A DNA stretch of 64,000 nucleotides from Methylibium sp965279545. GTDB taxonomy: Bacteria > Pseudomonadota > Gammaproteobacteria > Burkholderiales > Burkholderiaceae_C. Below, one piece after another: positions 42,537 to 50,469 of the stretch. The notes beneath the pieces were generated by a model that did no database searches, was not told the origin of the DNA, and worked only from the letters and a program-made list of their open reading frames with translations. Where the stretch lies: NCBI RefSeq assembly GCF_965279545.1, contig NZ_OZ257250.1, forward strand, positions 3,472,001-3,536,000, written 5' to 3'. Each line of letters begins with the position of its first letter. Position 1 is the first letter of the stretch. Both the position numbers and the translations under genes were made by a program.

Positions 42537-42797
42537 CGAAGGGCCGATGCCCCGGCGACAGGCCGCGCAGGGCTGGGGCGCGGCCTTGCCGCGTTGGCAA
42601 TGCCCTGGCATGGGTTGGCGCGGGCCCTGGCACGCCTGCAGCGAAGGCGGCAGCAACGGCATGAGCAGCAACTGCTCGACCCGCACGCCCTTCGCGATCT
42701 GGGGCTCGACCGCTCGGAGCTGGGCTCCTACGATGCCGAAGCCGCCGGTGCCGTGGACTGCACCCGCCGGCGGGTGTTCAATGTCGAGGTCGGATGA
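42510..42797 (+). CDS. DUF1127-like small basic protein
   Basis: A 95-residue protein from GTG 42510, placed after AACGGAGACC. The C-terminal half (LARALARLQRRRQQRHEQQL, LDPHALRDLGLDRSELGSYD) matches the DUF1127/YjiS pattern of small Arg-rich proteins that act in phosphate/carbon metabolism or RNA binding in some alphaproteobacteria. The first nine residues MPKLAIERA are nearly those of the downstream DUF4242 protein (MPKFVIERA), because the two genes share a duplicated leader. It is therefore probably a chimera of a borrowed start and a DUF1127 body. Confidence 0.7.
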   Translation: MPKLAIERARRADAPATGRAGLGRGLAALAMPWHGLARALARLQRRRQQRHEQQLLDPHALRDLGLDRSELGSYDAEAAGAVDCTRRRVFNVEVG

Positions 42798-42813
42798 GAT
42801 GTCTGCACGAGTG

Positions 42814-42908
42814 CCCTCACACGCTGGCTCACACGCCCACGGCCCAGCCTCGGGGCTCCTTTCATCTCAACGGAGACCGCCATGCCCAAATTCGTGATCG
42901 AACGCGCC
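42814..42908 (+). repeat. Duplicated leader, copy B (with CTCACACG direct repeats)
   Basis: The second copy of the element described at 42441-42536. CTCACACG occurs at 42816-42823 and 42828-42835, again 12 nt apart. The copy ends inside the first codons of the DUF4242 gene (ATG 42882). Confidence 0.8.
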
Positions 42909-43157
42909 ATTCCCGGAATCGGGGCCGCGAAGGCAGCCGAGCTGCAGGCCATCTCCCAGAAGTCGTGCAGCGTGCTGCAGGAGCTCGGCCCGGAGGTCCA
43001 GTGGGTGCACAGCTACGTGACGGGCGACAAGGTCTACTGCGTCTACAACGCCGCGAGCGAGGAACTGGTCAGGGAGCACGCAAGGCGGGGAGGCTTTGCG
43101 GCCAACAGCGTCGCGCGGGTCATGGCGACCATCGATCCGACGACGGCCGAAGCCTGA
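42882..43157 (+). CDS. DUF4242 (SCO4226-like) small protein
   Basis: A 91-residue protein beginning MPKFVIERAIPGIGAAKAAE with the ferredoxin-like DUF4242 pattern (QWVHSYVTGDKVYCVYNAAS, then a His-containing helix EHARRGGFAANSVARV). The characterised homologue SCO4226 binds nickel, so a metal- or ligand-binding role is possible but not shown. The ribosome site CGGAGACCGC is shared with copy A. The BTAD regulator starts 15 nt after the stop, so the two form an operon. Confidence 0.85.
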   Translation: MPKFVIERAIPGIGAAKAAELQAISQKSCSVLQELGPEVQWVHSYVTGDKVYCVYNAASEELVREHARRGGFAANSVARVMATIDPTTAEA

Positions 43158-43172
43158 GGCCCCGATCGCCTC

Positions 43173-44984
43173 GTGGGCCTGACGATCCACCTCCTCGGTG
43201 TGCCGCGCGTCGAGCGCGACGGCCACGCCCTGCCGGCGCCGCGCGGCCACAAGGTGTGGGGCCTGCTGGCCTACCTGGTCCGCAGCGAGGCGGGGGTGAG
43301 CCGCAAGCACCTGGCGGGGCTGCTGTTCGAGGAGGCCGAGGACCCGCTGGCCGCGTTGCGCTGGAACCTCAGCGAACTGCGGCGCCTGCTCGGCACCGCG
43401 GGCCTGCGCGGCGACGTGCTGCAACTGTCGCTGGAGCCGGGAGCCTGCGTCGATGTCGAGGTGGTGACCCGGGGAACCTGGGCCCAGGCCTCGTGCGTGC
43501 CGGGCCTCGACCGCGAATTGCTCGAAGGGATGGGCTTTTCGGGCAGCCCGTCGTTCGACGTGTGGCTCGCCACCGAGCGTCGGCACCTGCAGGCGAGCGC
43601 CGAGGCGGTGTTGCGCGAGGCCGCGTTGGCGCGCCTGGCCACCGGTGCCGCGACCGATGCGGCCGACCTGGCGGCTCGCCTCGTGCGCCAGAACCCGCTG
43701 GACGAGAACCACCAGGCGCTGCTGGTGCGCAGCCTCGCCGCGGCGGGCGACGGCGTCGGCGCGGCGCGCCAGGCCGCCGCGTGCCGCGAGCTGTTCCAGC
43801 GCGAACTCGGCGTGCCGCCGGGCGCCACGCTCGAAGCCGCGCTGCGCACGGCGACCGCCACGCCGACGGCGCGGCCCGCGACCGGCCGCGCCGCGGCCCT
43901 TGCGCAGCTCGACGCCGGAGAGGCCGCGATCGGCGCCGGTGCGCTCGAGGCCGGACTGCAATGCCTGCGGCGCGCGATCGTCGAGGCCGACGCCACCGGC
44001 GACGCGGCACTGCGCACGCGCGCACGCGTCGCGCTGGGCGGTGCGCTGGTGCATGCCGCGCGCGGCCGCGACGAAGAGGGCGCCACGGCGCTGCACGAGG
44101 CCTTCGCGATCGGCCAGGACGCCTCGTCGCCACTTGCCGCGGCGGCCTGTCGTGAACTCGGCCATGTCGAGTTCCTGCGCGGCCGCTACGAGCGTGCGCT
44201 GGTGTGGCTGCGGCGCGCGGCGCCGCTGGCCGGCGACGACCGCGCAGAGCAGGCCCGCATCGCCACCGTGCACGGCGCGGTGCTGAGCGACACCGCCCGC
44301 TATGCCGAGGCGATCGCGCTGCTGCGCGACGCCGAGGCGCTGGCCGGCAGCGTCGGCGACATGAAGCAGCTGGCGTACGCGCTGTCGATGTCGGGGCGGG
44401 CCTTGCTGCTGTGCGGCGACGCGCAGGCAGCGACCGAAGCGCTCGATCGATCGGTCGCCCTGGCGCAGCAGGGCTGGACCGCATTCGTGCCCTGGCCGCA
44501 ATCGCTGCGTGCCGAAGTCGATCTGCTGCGCGGTGACGTGGACGCCGCGGCAGAGCGCTTCGAGCATGCCTTCGCGCTCGGCTGTCAGCTCGGCGACCCC
44601 TGCTGGGAGGGCATCGCCGGCCGCGGCCTCGGGCGTGTTGCCATCGCGCGCGGCGAACCGCAGCGCGCCGTCGAGATCCTCCTCGACTCGCTCGTGCGTT
44701 GCGTTCGCCTGCCCGACGCCTACCTCTGGGGCAAGGGCCATGCGCTGGACGTGCTGTGCGCTCTGGCGGCCGCGCGCCGCATGCCGCAGGCATCGGCCTG
44801 GATCGACGAGCTGCAGGGTCTCGCCGCGCGCAGCGGCATGCGCGAACTCACCGTGCGCGCGCATCTGCACCGCGCCGCGCTCGGCGACCGCGCGAGCGGC
44901 GCCGCGGCGCGGCTGCTCGCCTGCGAGATCGACAACCCGGCGCTGCGTGCCCTCGCCGAGCAGGGAACACGATCCTTGCGCTGA
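43173..44984 (+). CDS. BTAD/SARP-type transcriptional activator with TPR-like repeats
   Basis: A 603-residue protein. It starts with a winged-helix DNA-binding region (residues 1-90; LTIHLLGVPRVERDG and RWNLSELRRLLGTAGL), followed by a bacterial transcriptional activation domain (about 95-230; LARLATGAATDAADLAARLV, NPLDENHQALLVRSLAAAGD) and a long array of TPR-like helical pairs (about 235-600). The start is GTG 43173. It is the distal gene after the DUF4242 gene. BTAD proteins bind direct repeats upstream of their targets, and the CTCACACG pairs at 42443 and 42816 are good candidates, which would make this locus autoregulated. Confidence 0.9.
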   Translation: MGLTIHLLGVPRVERDGHALPAPRGHKVWGLLAYLVRSEAGVSRKHLAGLLFEEAEDPLAALRWNLSELRRLLGTAGLRGDVLQLSLEPGACVDVEVVTRGTWAQASCVPGLDRELLEGMGFSGSPSFDVWLATERRHLQASAEAVLREAALARLATGAATDAADLAARLVRQNPLDENHQALLVRSLAAAGDGVGAARQAAACRELFQRELGVPPGATLEAALRTATATPTARPATGRAAALAQLDAGEAAIGAGALEAGLQCLRRAIVEADATGDAALRTRARVALGGALVHAARGRDEEGATALHEAFAIGQDASSPLAAAACRELGHVEFLRGRYERALVWLRRAAPLAGDDRAEQARIATVHGAVLSDTARYAEAIALLRDAEALAGSVGDMKQLAYALSMSGRALLLCGDAQAATEALDRSVALAQQGWTAFVPWPQSLRAEVDLLRGDVDAAAERFEHAFALGCQLGDPCWEGIAGRGLGRVAIARGEPQRAVEILLDSLVRCVRLPDAYLWGKGHALDVLCALAAARRMPQASAWIDELQGLAARSGMRELTVRAHLHRAALGDRASGAAARLLACEIDNPALRALAEQGTRSLR

Positions 44985-45184
44985 AGGCGACTCGAGGTCG
45001 CTTGTGGGGTGCCACGGCCGCTTTCAGCCAGGCTGTGGGGTGCACGGCTTTCGTGGCGCGTCGCGGCAGCCTGCGCGCAGGCTCGTCTTCGAGGCGCCGG
45101 AACATGCCGGCACCGTCTTCAAGCGGGTCGACCGCGAAGTGCAGGAACTGCCGCGCGGCGCATGCCGCCGCACCCGGGAAGGCC

Positions 45185-46303
45185 TCAGCAGCAGCCCACC
45201 ATGCTGCGCCGCCATTGCGCGAGATAAGCGCCGCCCGGCACGGCCGTGGCTTGCGGGTTGGCGAACAGTCCACGTCGGCGTTCGCTGCTGGACGCGAGCA
45301 GCGCCCGGTAGCCCTGCAGGTCGCCGGCACTCGGCGCCGACAGCGCTGCCGGCCCACTCTCGCCGAGCGCCCGTGGGGTGTCGCCCAGCAGGAAGGTGCT
45401 GCCCAGCCCGGCGTAAAGATAGCGTTCGCCGAAGGCCTTCTTCAGCGCCGTGAAGGTCGGCTCGCCGGTGCAGTGGCCGGGGGCGACATGGCCCACCTTG
45501 TAGGTGTCGCGCAGCACGCTGACGATGCCGTCGATGTCGGCGTCCTTGGCGACGACGAGGTGGAAGCCGCCCGCGACGAAGCTGAGCTTCGGGTTGATGG
45601 CGGCCGCAGCCTGCACGATCTTGTCGATGCCCGGATGCGAGCACCCCACGATCACCACCATGCCGTCGGGCGTGTCGAGGGCCAGCGACAGTTCGCGCAG
45701 CTCGAGCGTGCCGGGCTTGTCGGAGACCAGCGCGACCAGGTGGACCCCGGGGGCGATCTCGGTGGTCTTGTCGATCAGCGTGATATGGGCCTGCGGCCAG
45801 GCGGTGCCGAAGCGCATCACCGTCGGAGGCGCGCCGTCGTAGTAGCGCTGCTCGGGCGGCAGGCTCTCGTCCTTGCGATAGAAGCTGCTCGGCAGGTCGA
45901 AGCCGTAGACGCCGAAGCCCTCCTTGGGCGCGTAGATCTTCACCTTCGGGTTGACGCTGAGCAGGTGGCTCATGCCGCCCATGTGGTCGCCGTGGCGGTG
46001 CGACATCACCACGAAGTCGAGCCTGGAGAGATCGACGTTCCTGGCGGCGGCGTTCTTCGCCAGCACCTCGGCATTGTTGCCGGTGTCGAACAGGATGCGT
46101 TTGCCGCCGACCTCCACGAACGCGGCGTAGCCCCAGTCCTTCTGCAGCGCCGGATCGCGCCCGAAGGCGTCGTAGAGCACCGTGATCTGTGCCTTCGCGG
46201 GGCCTTGACCCGCGCTGGCACCGGGCGATGCCGGGCCGGCGCAGCCGGTAAGCAGCAGGTGGGGTGCCGTGAGCGCGGTGGCGATCAGGTCTCGGCGCTT
46301 CAT
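45185..46303 (-). CDS. MBL-fold metallohydrolase lipoprotein (COG1237-like)
   Basis: A 372-residue protein. The signal region MKRRDLIATALTAPHLLLTGC ends in a lipobox (LLTGC, Cys at about 21), and the RR start hints at Tat export. Metal-binding motifs are HRHGDHMGG (about 115-123), the CSHPGIDKIV block, and a late His (APGHCTGEP). The order fits the COG1237 branch (dihydropterin-ribosylaminobenzene-phosphate-synthase-like hydrolases). Substrate unknown. The C-terminus ends MVGCC. It is convergent with the BTAD gene; ATG 46303 is used because it begins the signal peptide. Confidence 0.87.
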   Translation of the reverse strand: MKRRDLIATALTAPHLLLTGCAGPASPGASAGQGPAKAQITVLYDAFGRDPALQKDWGYAAFVEVGGKRILFDTGNNAEVLAKNAAARNVDLSRLDFVVMSHRHGDHMGGMSHLLSVNPKVKIYAPKEGFGVYGFDLPSSFYRKDESLPPEQRYYDGAPPTVMRFGTAWPQAHITLIDKTTEIAPGVHLVALVSDKPGTLELRELSLALDTPDGMVVIVGCSHPGIDKIVQAAAAINPKLSFVAGGFHLVVAKDADIDGIVSVLRDTYKVGHVAPGHCTGEPTFTALKKAFGERYLYAGLGSTFLLGDTPRALGESGPAALSAPSAGDLQGYRALLASSSERRRGLFANPQATAVPGGAYLAQWRRSMVGCC

Positions 46304-46531
46304 GATGGCTCTCCTTGTCGTTGTGTTGAGCCGCCAGGTCATGCCGTCGGCCGATTGATTCAACGCCGCGCTTCGACTCGAAGCAAGAGATGGAACACCC
46401 TCCATCGACGAGGACAACTTGACGCGAGGCTGACCGAGGCGCTCGTCGGCGCAGGCGTCACCGGTGCGTCGGCGTTCAACCCGGTCGTGCGGGAACTCGC
46501 GGGTCACGGCCGTGGCGAGCCCGAACTCATT

Positions 46532-47500
46532 TCAGGGCGTGGCGCTGCATGTACCACAGCGCTGGCGAACGTCGACGGCCTTGCGCACGGGCGCAGCAGC
46601 GGGGCGGCCCGCTGCGGTGTGGATCAGCAGGGCGCCGACCACCATCGCCATGCCCGCGAGCTCGTTCGCCGCCGGCGGCTTGCCGAGTGCGATGCTCATC
46701 AACAGCGCCGACACCGGGACGAAGTTCAGGAAGGCCGTCGCCGCCACGCTGCCCAGCGCGCGCACGCCGTAGTTGAAGGCCAGGATCGAAATCGCCGACG
46801 ACACCAGGCCGACGTAGAGCAGCGCATGCCACGACAAGGCCACCGCGGGGCCGCTCGGCACGCTCGCCAGGCCCAGGGCGGTCGCGATCACGGCGCCGAG
46901 CAGCAGCAGGGGCCAGGAGGCCAGCACCGTCAGCGCGGTGTACTCGATCACGTCCAGCTCGGTGAACCGCGCGGCGCCGCGCGTGTAGACGATCCAGCCG
47001 ACGGTACCGACCAGCGCCACCGCGTCGCCGAACGCCGTCGACCCGGCCGCGTCGCCCTCGGTGAACAGCACGCCCGAGACCACCACCACGCCCGCCAGCG
47101 CCAGCGCGGCCGTCAGCAGTGCCGAGCGGGCCGGGCGCACGCCGTCGAGCGCCCAGCGCAGCAACTGCGTCGTCATCGGCACCGTGGCCATGATGATGGC
47201 GCCATGCGAGGGAACGGAATGCGACAGGCCGACCAGCAGCATCACACTGAACACGCCGAAGCCGGCCAGGCCCCGCAGCGCCAGCGGCACCGCGTGCCTG
47301 CGCAGCCGGCCCCACGCCGAAGCGCCGCGCGGCGCCAGCAGCGCAACGAACACGAGTCCGGACAGGCTGTAGCGGATCAGCGTGAACCAGACCGGATCGA
47401 CATGCTGGAGGACGCCCTTGCTGACGAGGAACATGCCGCCCCAGCCGGAGGTGGCGAGCAGCAGCGCGGCGATGCCGAGCGGGCGGGGAGTCGAGAACAT
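46532..47500 (-). CDS. EamA-family (DMT) transporter
   Basis: A 322-residue membrane protein with ten hydrophobic segments in two EamA repeats. Repeat 1 includes ATSGWGGMFLVSKGVLQHVD and repeat 2 includes YVGLVSSAISILAFNYGVRA. Members export amino acids, nucleobases or drugs; the substrate is unknown. The ATG at 47500 is preferred to an in-frame upstream start, which reads antisense through the neighbouring leader. It is divergent from a LysR gene that probably regulates it. Confidence 0.92.
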   Translation of the reverse strand: MFSTPRPLGIAALLLATSGWGGMFLVSKGVLQHVDPVWFTLIRYSLSGLVFVALLAPRGASAWGRLRRHAVPLALRGLAGFGVFSVMLLVGLSHSVPSHGAIIMATVPMTTQLLRWALDGVRPARSALLTAALALAGVVVVSGVLFTEGDAAGSTAFGDAVALVGTVGWIVYTRGAARFTELDVIEYTALTVLASWPLLLLGAVIATALGLASVPSGPAVALSWHALLYVGLVSSAISILAFNYGVRALGSVAATAFLNFVPVSALLMSIALGKPPAANELAGMAMVVGALLIHTAAGRPAAAPVRKAVDVRQRCGTCSATP

Positions 47501-47631
47501 GGCCGACCTCGTGACGCATGGGATGCCGCAAGCATCGGCGCTCGCGCGGGCCGGGGCCATTCGCTTCTTTGGAGGCGGGTCTCGGTTTTTGCGAACGGAC
47601 AGGCCCCGACGCAGCGCCCAGAATCCAGCCC

Positions 47632-48510
47632 ATGGAGCTCTACCAGCTGAAGACCTTCGTGGCGATCGCACAGGAGGGCAGCCTCACGCGGGCGGCCGAG
47701 CGCGTGTTCACCAGCGCACCGGCCGTGAGCGCGCAGCTCAAGGCGCTGGAAGACGAACTCGGCGTCAAGCTCTTCGAGCGCACGCCGCGCGGCATGGCGC
47801 TGACCGAGGCCGGCCAGCGGCTGCTCGACGAGGCGCAGCGCACCCTGGCCTCCGCGATGCGCATGCGCTCGGCGGCCGAACAGCTGCGCGGTGCGGCGCA
47901 GGGCGTGGTGCGCTTCGGCACCGTCGTGGACCCGGTCGCGCTGCGGCTCGGCGATGTGCTGGTCAAGCTCTCGGAGCGCCACCCGCAGGTCACGCTGCAG
48001 CTGCGGCAGGGGCTGTCGTACGAGACGCTGGCGGCGGTGCAGCGCGGCGAACTGGACTGCGCCTACGCACTGAGCGATCGCGAAGCGGTGGACGGCCTGG
48101 AGCTGCGCCGCCTCGGCGCCGTGGACCTGGTCGTGACCCTGCCGCCGCCGCTGGCGCAGGCGCACCCCGACCTGACCATCGACGCGCTGACCCAACTGCC
48201 GTGGGTGGGCACGCCGCCCTCGTGCGTGCTGCGCGCGCACCTGGACAGCCTGTTCGCCGCGGCCGGGCGCGAATACCGGCAGGGCCAGACGGCCGACAGC
48301 GAGAGCGCCATGCGCAGCATGGTCGCGAGCGGCCTGGGTGCCGGGCTGCTGCGGCTCGACCAGGCCTTGCAGGCCGAACGCAACGGCGAGCTGACGATCT
48401 GGAAGGGCTGGCAGGCCCACACCTGGCTGTGCTGGCTGGCGCCGGCCGACCGCCCGCGATCGGTGGCGGTGGAGGCCGTGCGGGCCACGGTGCTGGAGGC
48501 GTGGGCGTGA
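47632..48510 (+). CDS. LysR-family transcriptional regulator
   Basis: A 292-residue regulator. The N-terminal winged helix (MELYQLKTFVAIAQEGSLTR, then SAPAVSAQLKALEDELGVKL) is at residues 1-60, and the LysR substrate-binding domain follows (about 90-288). It is divergent from the EamA transporter gene and is the likely controller of that exporter. The ATG at 47632 gives the standard length. Confidence 0.94.
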   Translation: MELYQLKTFVAIAQEGSLTRAAERVFTSAPAVSAQLKALEDELGVKLFERTPRGMALTEAGQRLLDEAQRTLASAMRMRSAAEQLRGAAQGVVRFGTVVDPVALRLGDVLVKLSERHPQVTLQLRQGLSYETLAAVQRGELDCAYALSDREAVDGLELRRLGAVDLVVTLPPPLAQAHPDLTIDALTQLPWVGTPPSCVLRAHLDSLFAAAGREYRQGQTADSESAMRSMVASGLGAGLLRLDQALQAERNGELTIWKGWQAHTWLCWLAPADRPRSVAVEAVRATVLEAWA

Positions 48511-48529
48511 GCCGCGCCGGCGCGGCGCG

Positions 48530-48688
48530 TCAGACCTCCGGGTCGACGCCGCCGTCGTGTTCCGGGTCCTCCGGAATCACCGGCGGCACCGGCCCTTCGT
48601 CCGGATCGACCGGCATGGGGGCGGGCTCGGGGTGTTCCGGACCTTCGGTGTGGGGGCGGTGCGATTTGCCCGGCGCATGGGTCGGCAT
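48530..48688 (-). CDS. 52-residue Pro/Glu/Asp-rich small protein
   Basis: The ATG at 48688 is preceded by AGGAG at a good distance and opens a frame MPTHAPGKSHRPHTEGPEHP, continuing with VDPDEGPVPPVIPEDPEHDG. The protein is disordered and acidic in its C-terminal half, with repeated PxDP/PEDP units. I recall similar small Pro-rich proteins in Burkholderiales, but no function is known. The strong ribosome site is the best evidence that it is real. Confidence 0.6.
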   Translation of the reverse strand: MPTHAPGKSHRPHTEGPEHPEPAPMPVDPDEGPVPPVIPEDPEHDGGVDPEV

Positions 48689-48741
48689 GGGTGGACTCCT
48701 GTGGTCGGGCCGATCATCGCCGATGGTATTCCCCGGCGCCG

Positions 48742-50469
48742 TCAGGAGGTTTCGGCCGCAGGCGGGGCCGAGAAGAACTGGAAGTTGGCGCGACCGGCCG
48801 CCTTGGCTTCGTACATGGCCTGATCGGCGTTGGCCAGGATCTCGCCCGCGGTCTGCCCGTCGTGCGGGTAGCAGCTGATGCCGATGCTGGCGCTGACCTG
48901 CAGCGCGCTGCCCTGGAAGTCGACGGGGGCCCTGATCCCGCTCAGCAGCTTCTCGGCAATCGCGCCCAGGGAGGTCGGTGGCGTGGGCGTGCTGAGCAGC
49001 ACCACGAACTCGTCACCGCCCAGCCGCGCAACGGTATCGGCCTCGCGCACCATGGCCAGCAGCCGTTCGGCCACGGCCTTCAGCGCTGCATCGCCCGCGT
49101 CGTGGCCGAGTTCGTCGTTGATGGTCTTGAACTCGTCGAGGTCGATGAACAGGACACTGACCTCGGCGCCATAGCGGTGGGCATGGGCCAGGGCCTGCTC
49201 CAGCCGGTCCTGGAACAGGCGCCGGTTGGGCAGGCCGGTCAGCGTGTCGTGCTGCGCCAGGTGCTCGAGTTGCACCTGGTTGACCTGCAGGTTGGCGAGC
49301 TGCCGGGTGATCTGCTGGTGCATCTGCTGGAAGCTGCGCGCCAGCGTGCCGATCTCGTCCTGCCGCGCGAGGGGCAGCTTGCCCGGCGGCTGTCCCGCGG
49401 CGAAGCGCTGCGCGGCCGCGCTCACGGCGTCGATCGGGCGGGTGAAGGCGCGCGCCAGCAGCACGGCCAGCAGCAAGCAGGCCAGACACAGGCCCACCAC
49501 GATCTGCAGGATGGCGGTCCCGAGCTGGCGGGACTGCGCCAGCACATCCGCCAGCGGCTGGGCCAGGCCGAGGAGGAGCCGGTTCTCGTCGGACGGCACC
49601 TTGACCCAGTGCTCGATGAACGCCGCCACCACCGGGACGCCGGCGTGATCGCCGTCGCGGGCCTCGAAGACGACCTGGTCCTGCCGCCCTTCGACCACGG
49701 CGCCCGTCGGCGCGAACTCGTCCTGGATCAGCACGCGCCGGCCCTTGTCGAAACCGAAGGTCCGGCTGCTGTCGGGGTGGATCAGGATGTCGCCGGCGCC
49801 GTTGGCCATGAACAGCTTGAAGCTGCCGGGCAGGTCGGCTGCCAGCAGCGCGAACAGGTCGTCGAGGTCGACGTTGACCACCACGACGCCGACCGCCAGG
49901 CCGGTGGCATCCGTCACCGGCATCGCCAGTTGCAGCACCGGCTGGTCCAGGCCGGCATGGTTGCCGCCCTCGTGATTGACCGTGATGCGCGACAGGTAGG
50001 TCGCGCCCGCGGGCAGCTTCAGGGTCTCGGCCACGTAGGCGTAGTGGCCTTTCTCCTGCAGGTCATCGCCCTGCACGCGCAGCGGCAGCTCGTCGCGCCG
50101 GTCCACCCGCACGCGCTCCAGCCCGAAGTCGGCGGCGGAAATGAGGCGCAGCTGGGAATAGGCCGGGTTGGCGCGCATCACCAGGCTGAACAGCGTGGCG
50201 AGCTGCTCGTCCCGGGCCGCGTCGGCCCGCTGCAGGGTCGACAGGGCGGCCGGGTGGCCGGCGAGCACCTGCAGGTTGCGCGAGATCTCCTCGCGCGTGA
50301 GCGTGATGCGCCGCGCCAGCACCTGGGTCGAGGTCAGCAGCTTGTTCTTGGCCGACTCCACCAGCAAGTCGCGGCTGGCCGCGTAGGCATAGAAGCCCGT
50401 CAGCCCCGCCGCCAGGGCGCCGACCAGCGCCAGCAGCAGGGCCAGCTTGGCGGCGATGCCCAGTCTCAT
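48742..50469 (-). CDS. Membrane diguanylate cyclase with periplasmic sensor (Cache-HAMP-GGDEF)
   Basis: A 575-residue protein. Membrane segment 1 is at about residues 8-28, a Cache-like periplasmic domain at about 40-320, membrane segment 2 at about 330-350, HAMP at about 350-400, and the GGDEF domain at about 415-565. The active-site motif is GGDEF and the product-inhibition I-site RxxD lies five residues before it (READTVARLGGDEF). No EAL domain is present, so it is predicted to make c-di-GMP. Its ATG overlaps the stop of a polyamine-type binding protein (ATGA), which suggests that protein is its extracellular sensor partner. Confidence 0.93.
   Translation of the reverse strand: MRLGIAAKLALLLALVGALAAGLTGFYAYAASRDLLVESAKNKLLTSTQVLARRITLTREEISRNLQVLAGHPAALSTLQRADAARDEQLATLFSLVMRANPAYSQLRLISAADFGLERVRVDRRDELPLRVQGDDLQEKGHYAYVAETLKLPAGATYLSRITVNHEGGNHAGLDQPVLQLAMPVTDATGLAVGVVVVNVDLDDLFALLAADLPGSFKLFMANGAGDILIHPDSSRTFGFDKGRRVLIQDEFAPTGAVVEGRQDQVVFEARDGDHAGVPVVAAFIEHWVKVPSDENRLLLGLAQPLADVLAQSRQLGTAILQIVVGLCLACLLLAVLLARAFTRPIDAVSAAAQRFAAGQPPGKLPLARQDEIGTLARSFQQMHQQITRQLANLQVNQVQLEHLAQHDTLTGLPNRRLFQDRLEQALAHAHRYGAEVSVLFIDLDEFKTINDELGHDAGDAALKAVAERLLAMVREADTVARLGGDEFVVLLSTPTPPTSLGAIAEKLLSGIRAPVDFQGSALQVSASIGISCYPHDGQTAGEILANADQAMYEAKAAGRANFQFFSAPPAAETS

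Noticed and set aside
44699..47650. Open frame of 983 codons on the plus strand
   Set aside because: It is antisense to the MBL-fold and EamA genes and has the Arg/His/Gln-rich composition typical of GC-rich shadow frames.
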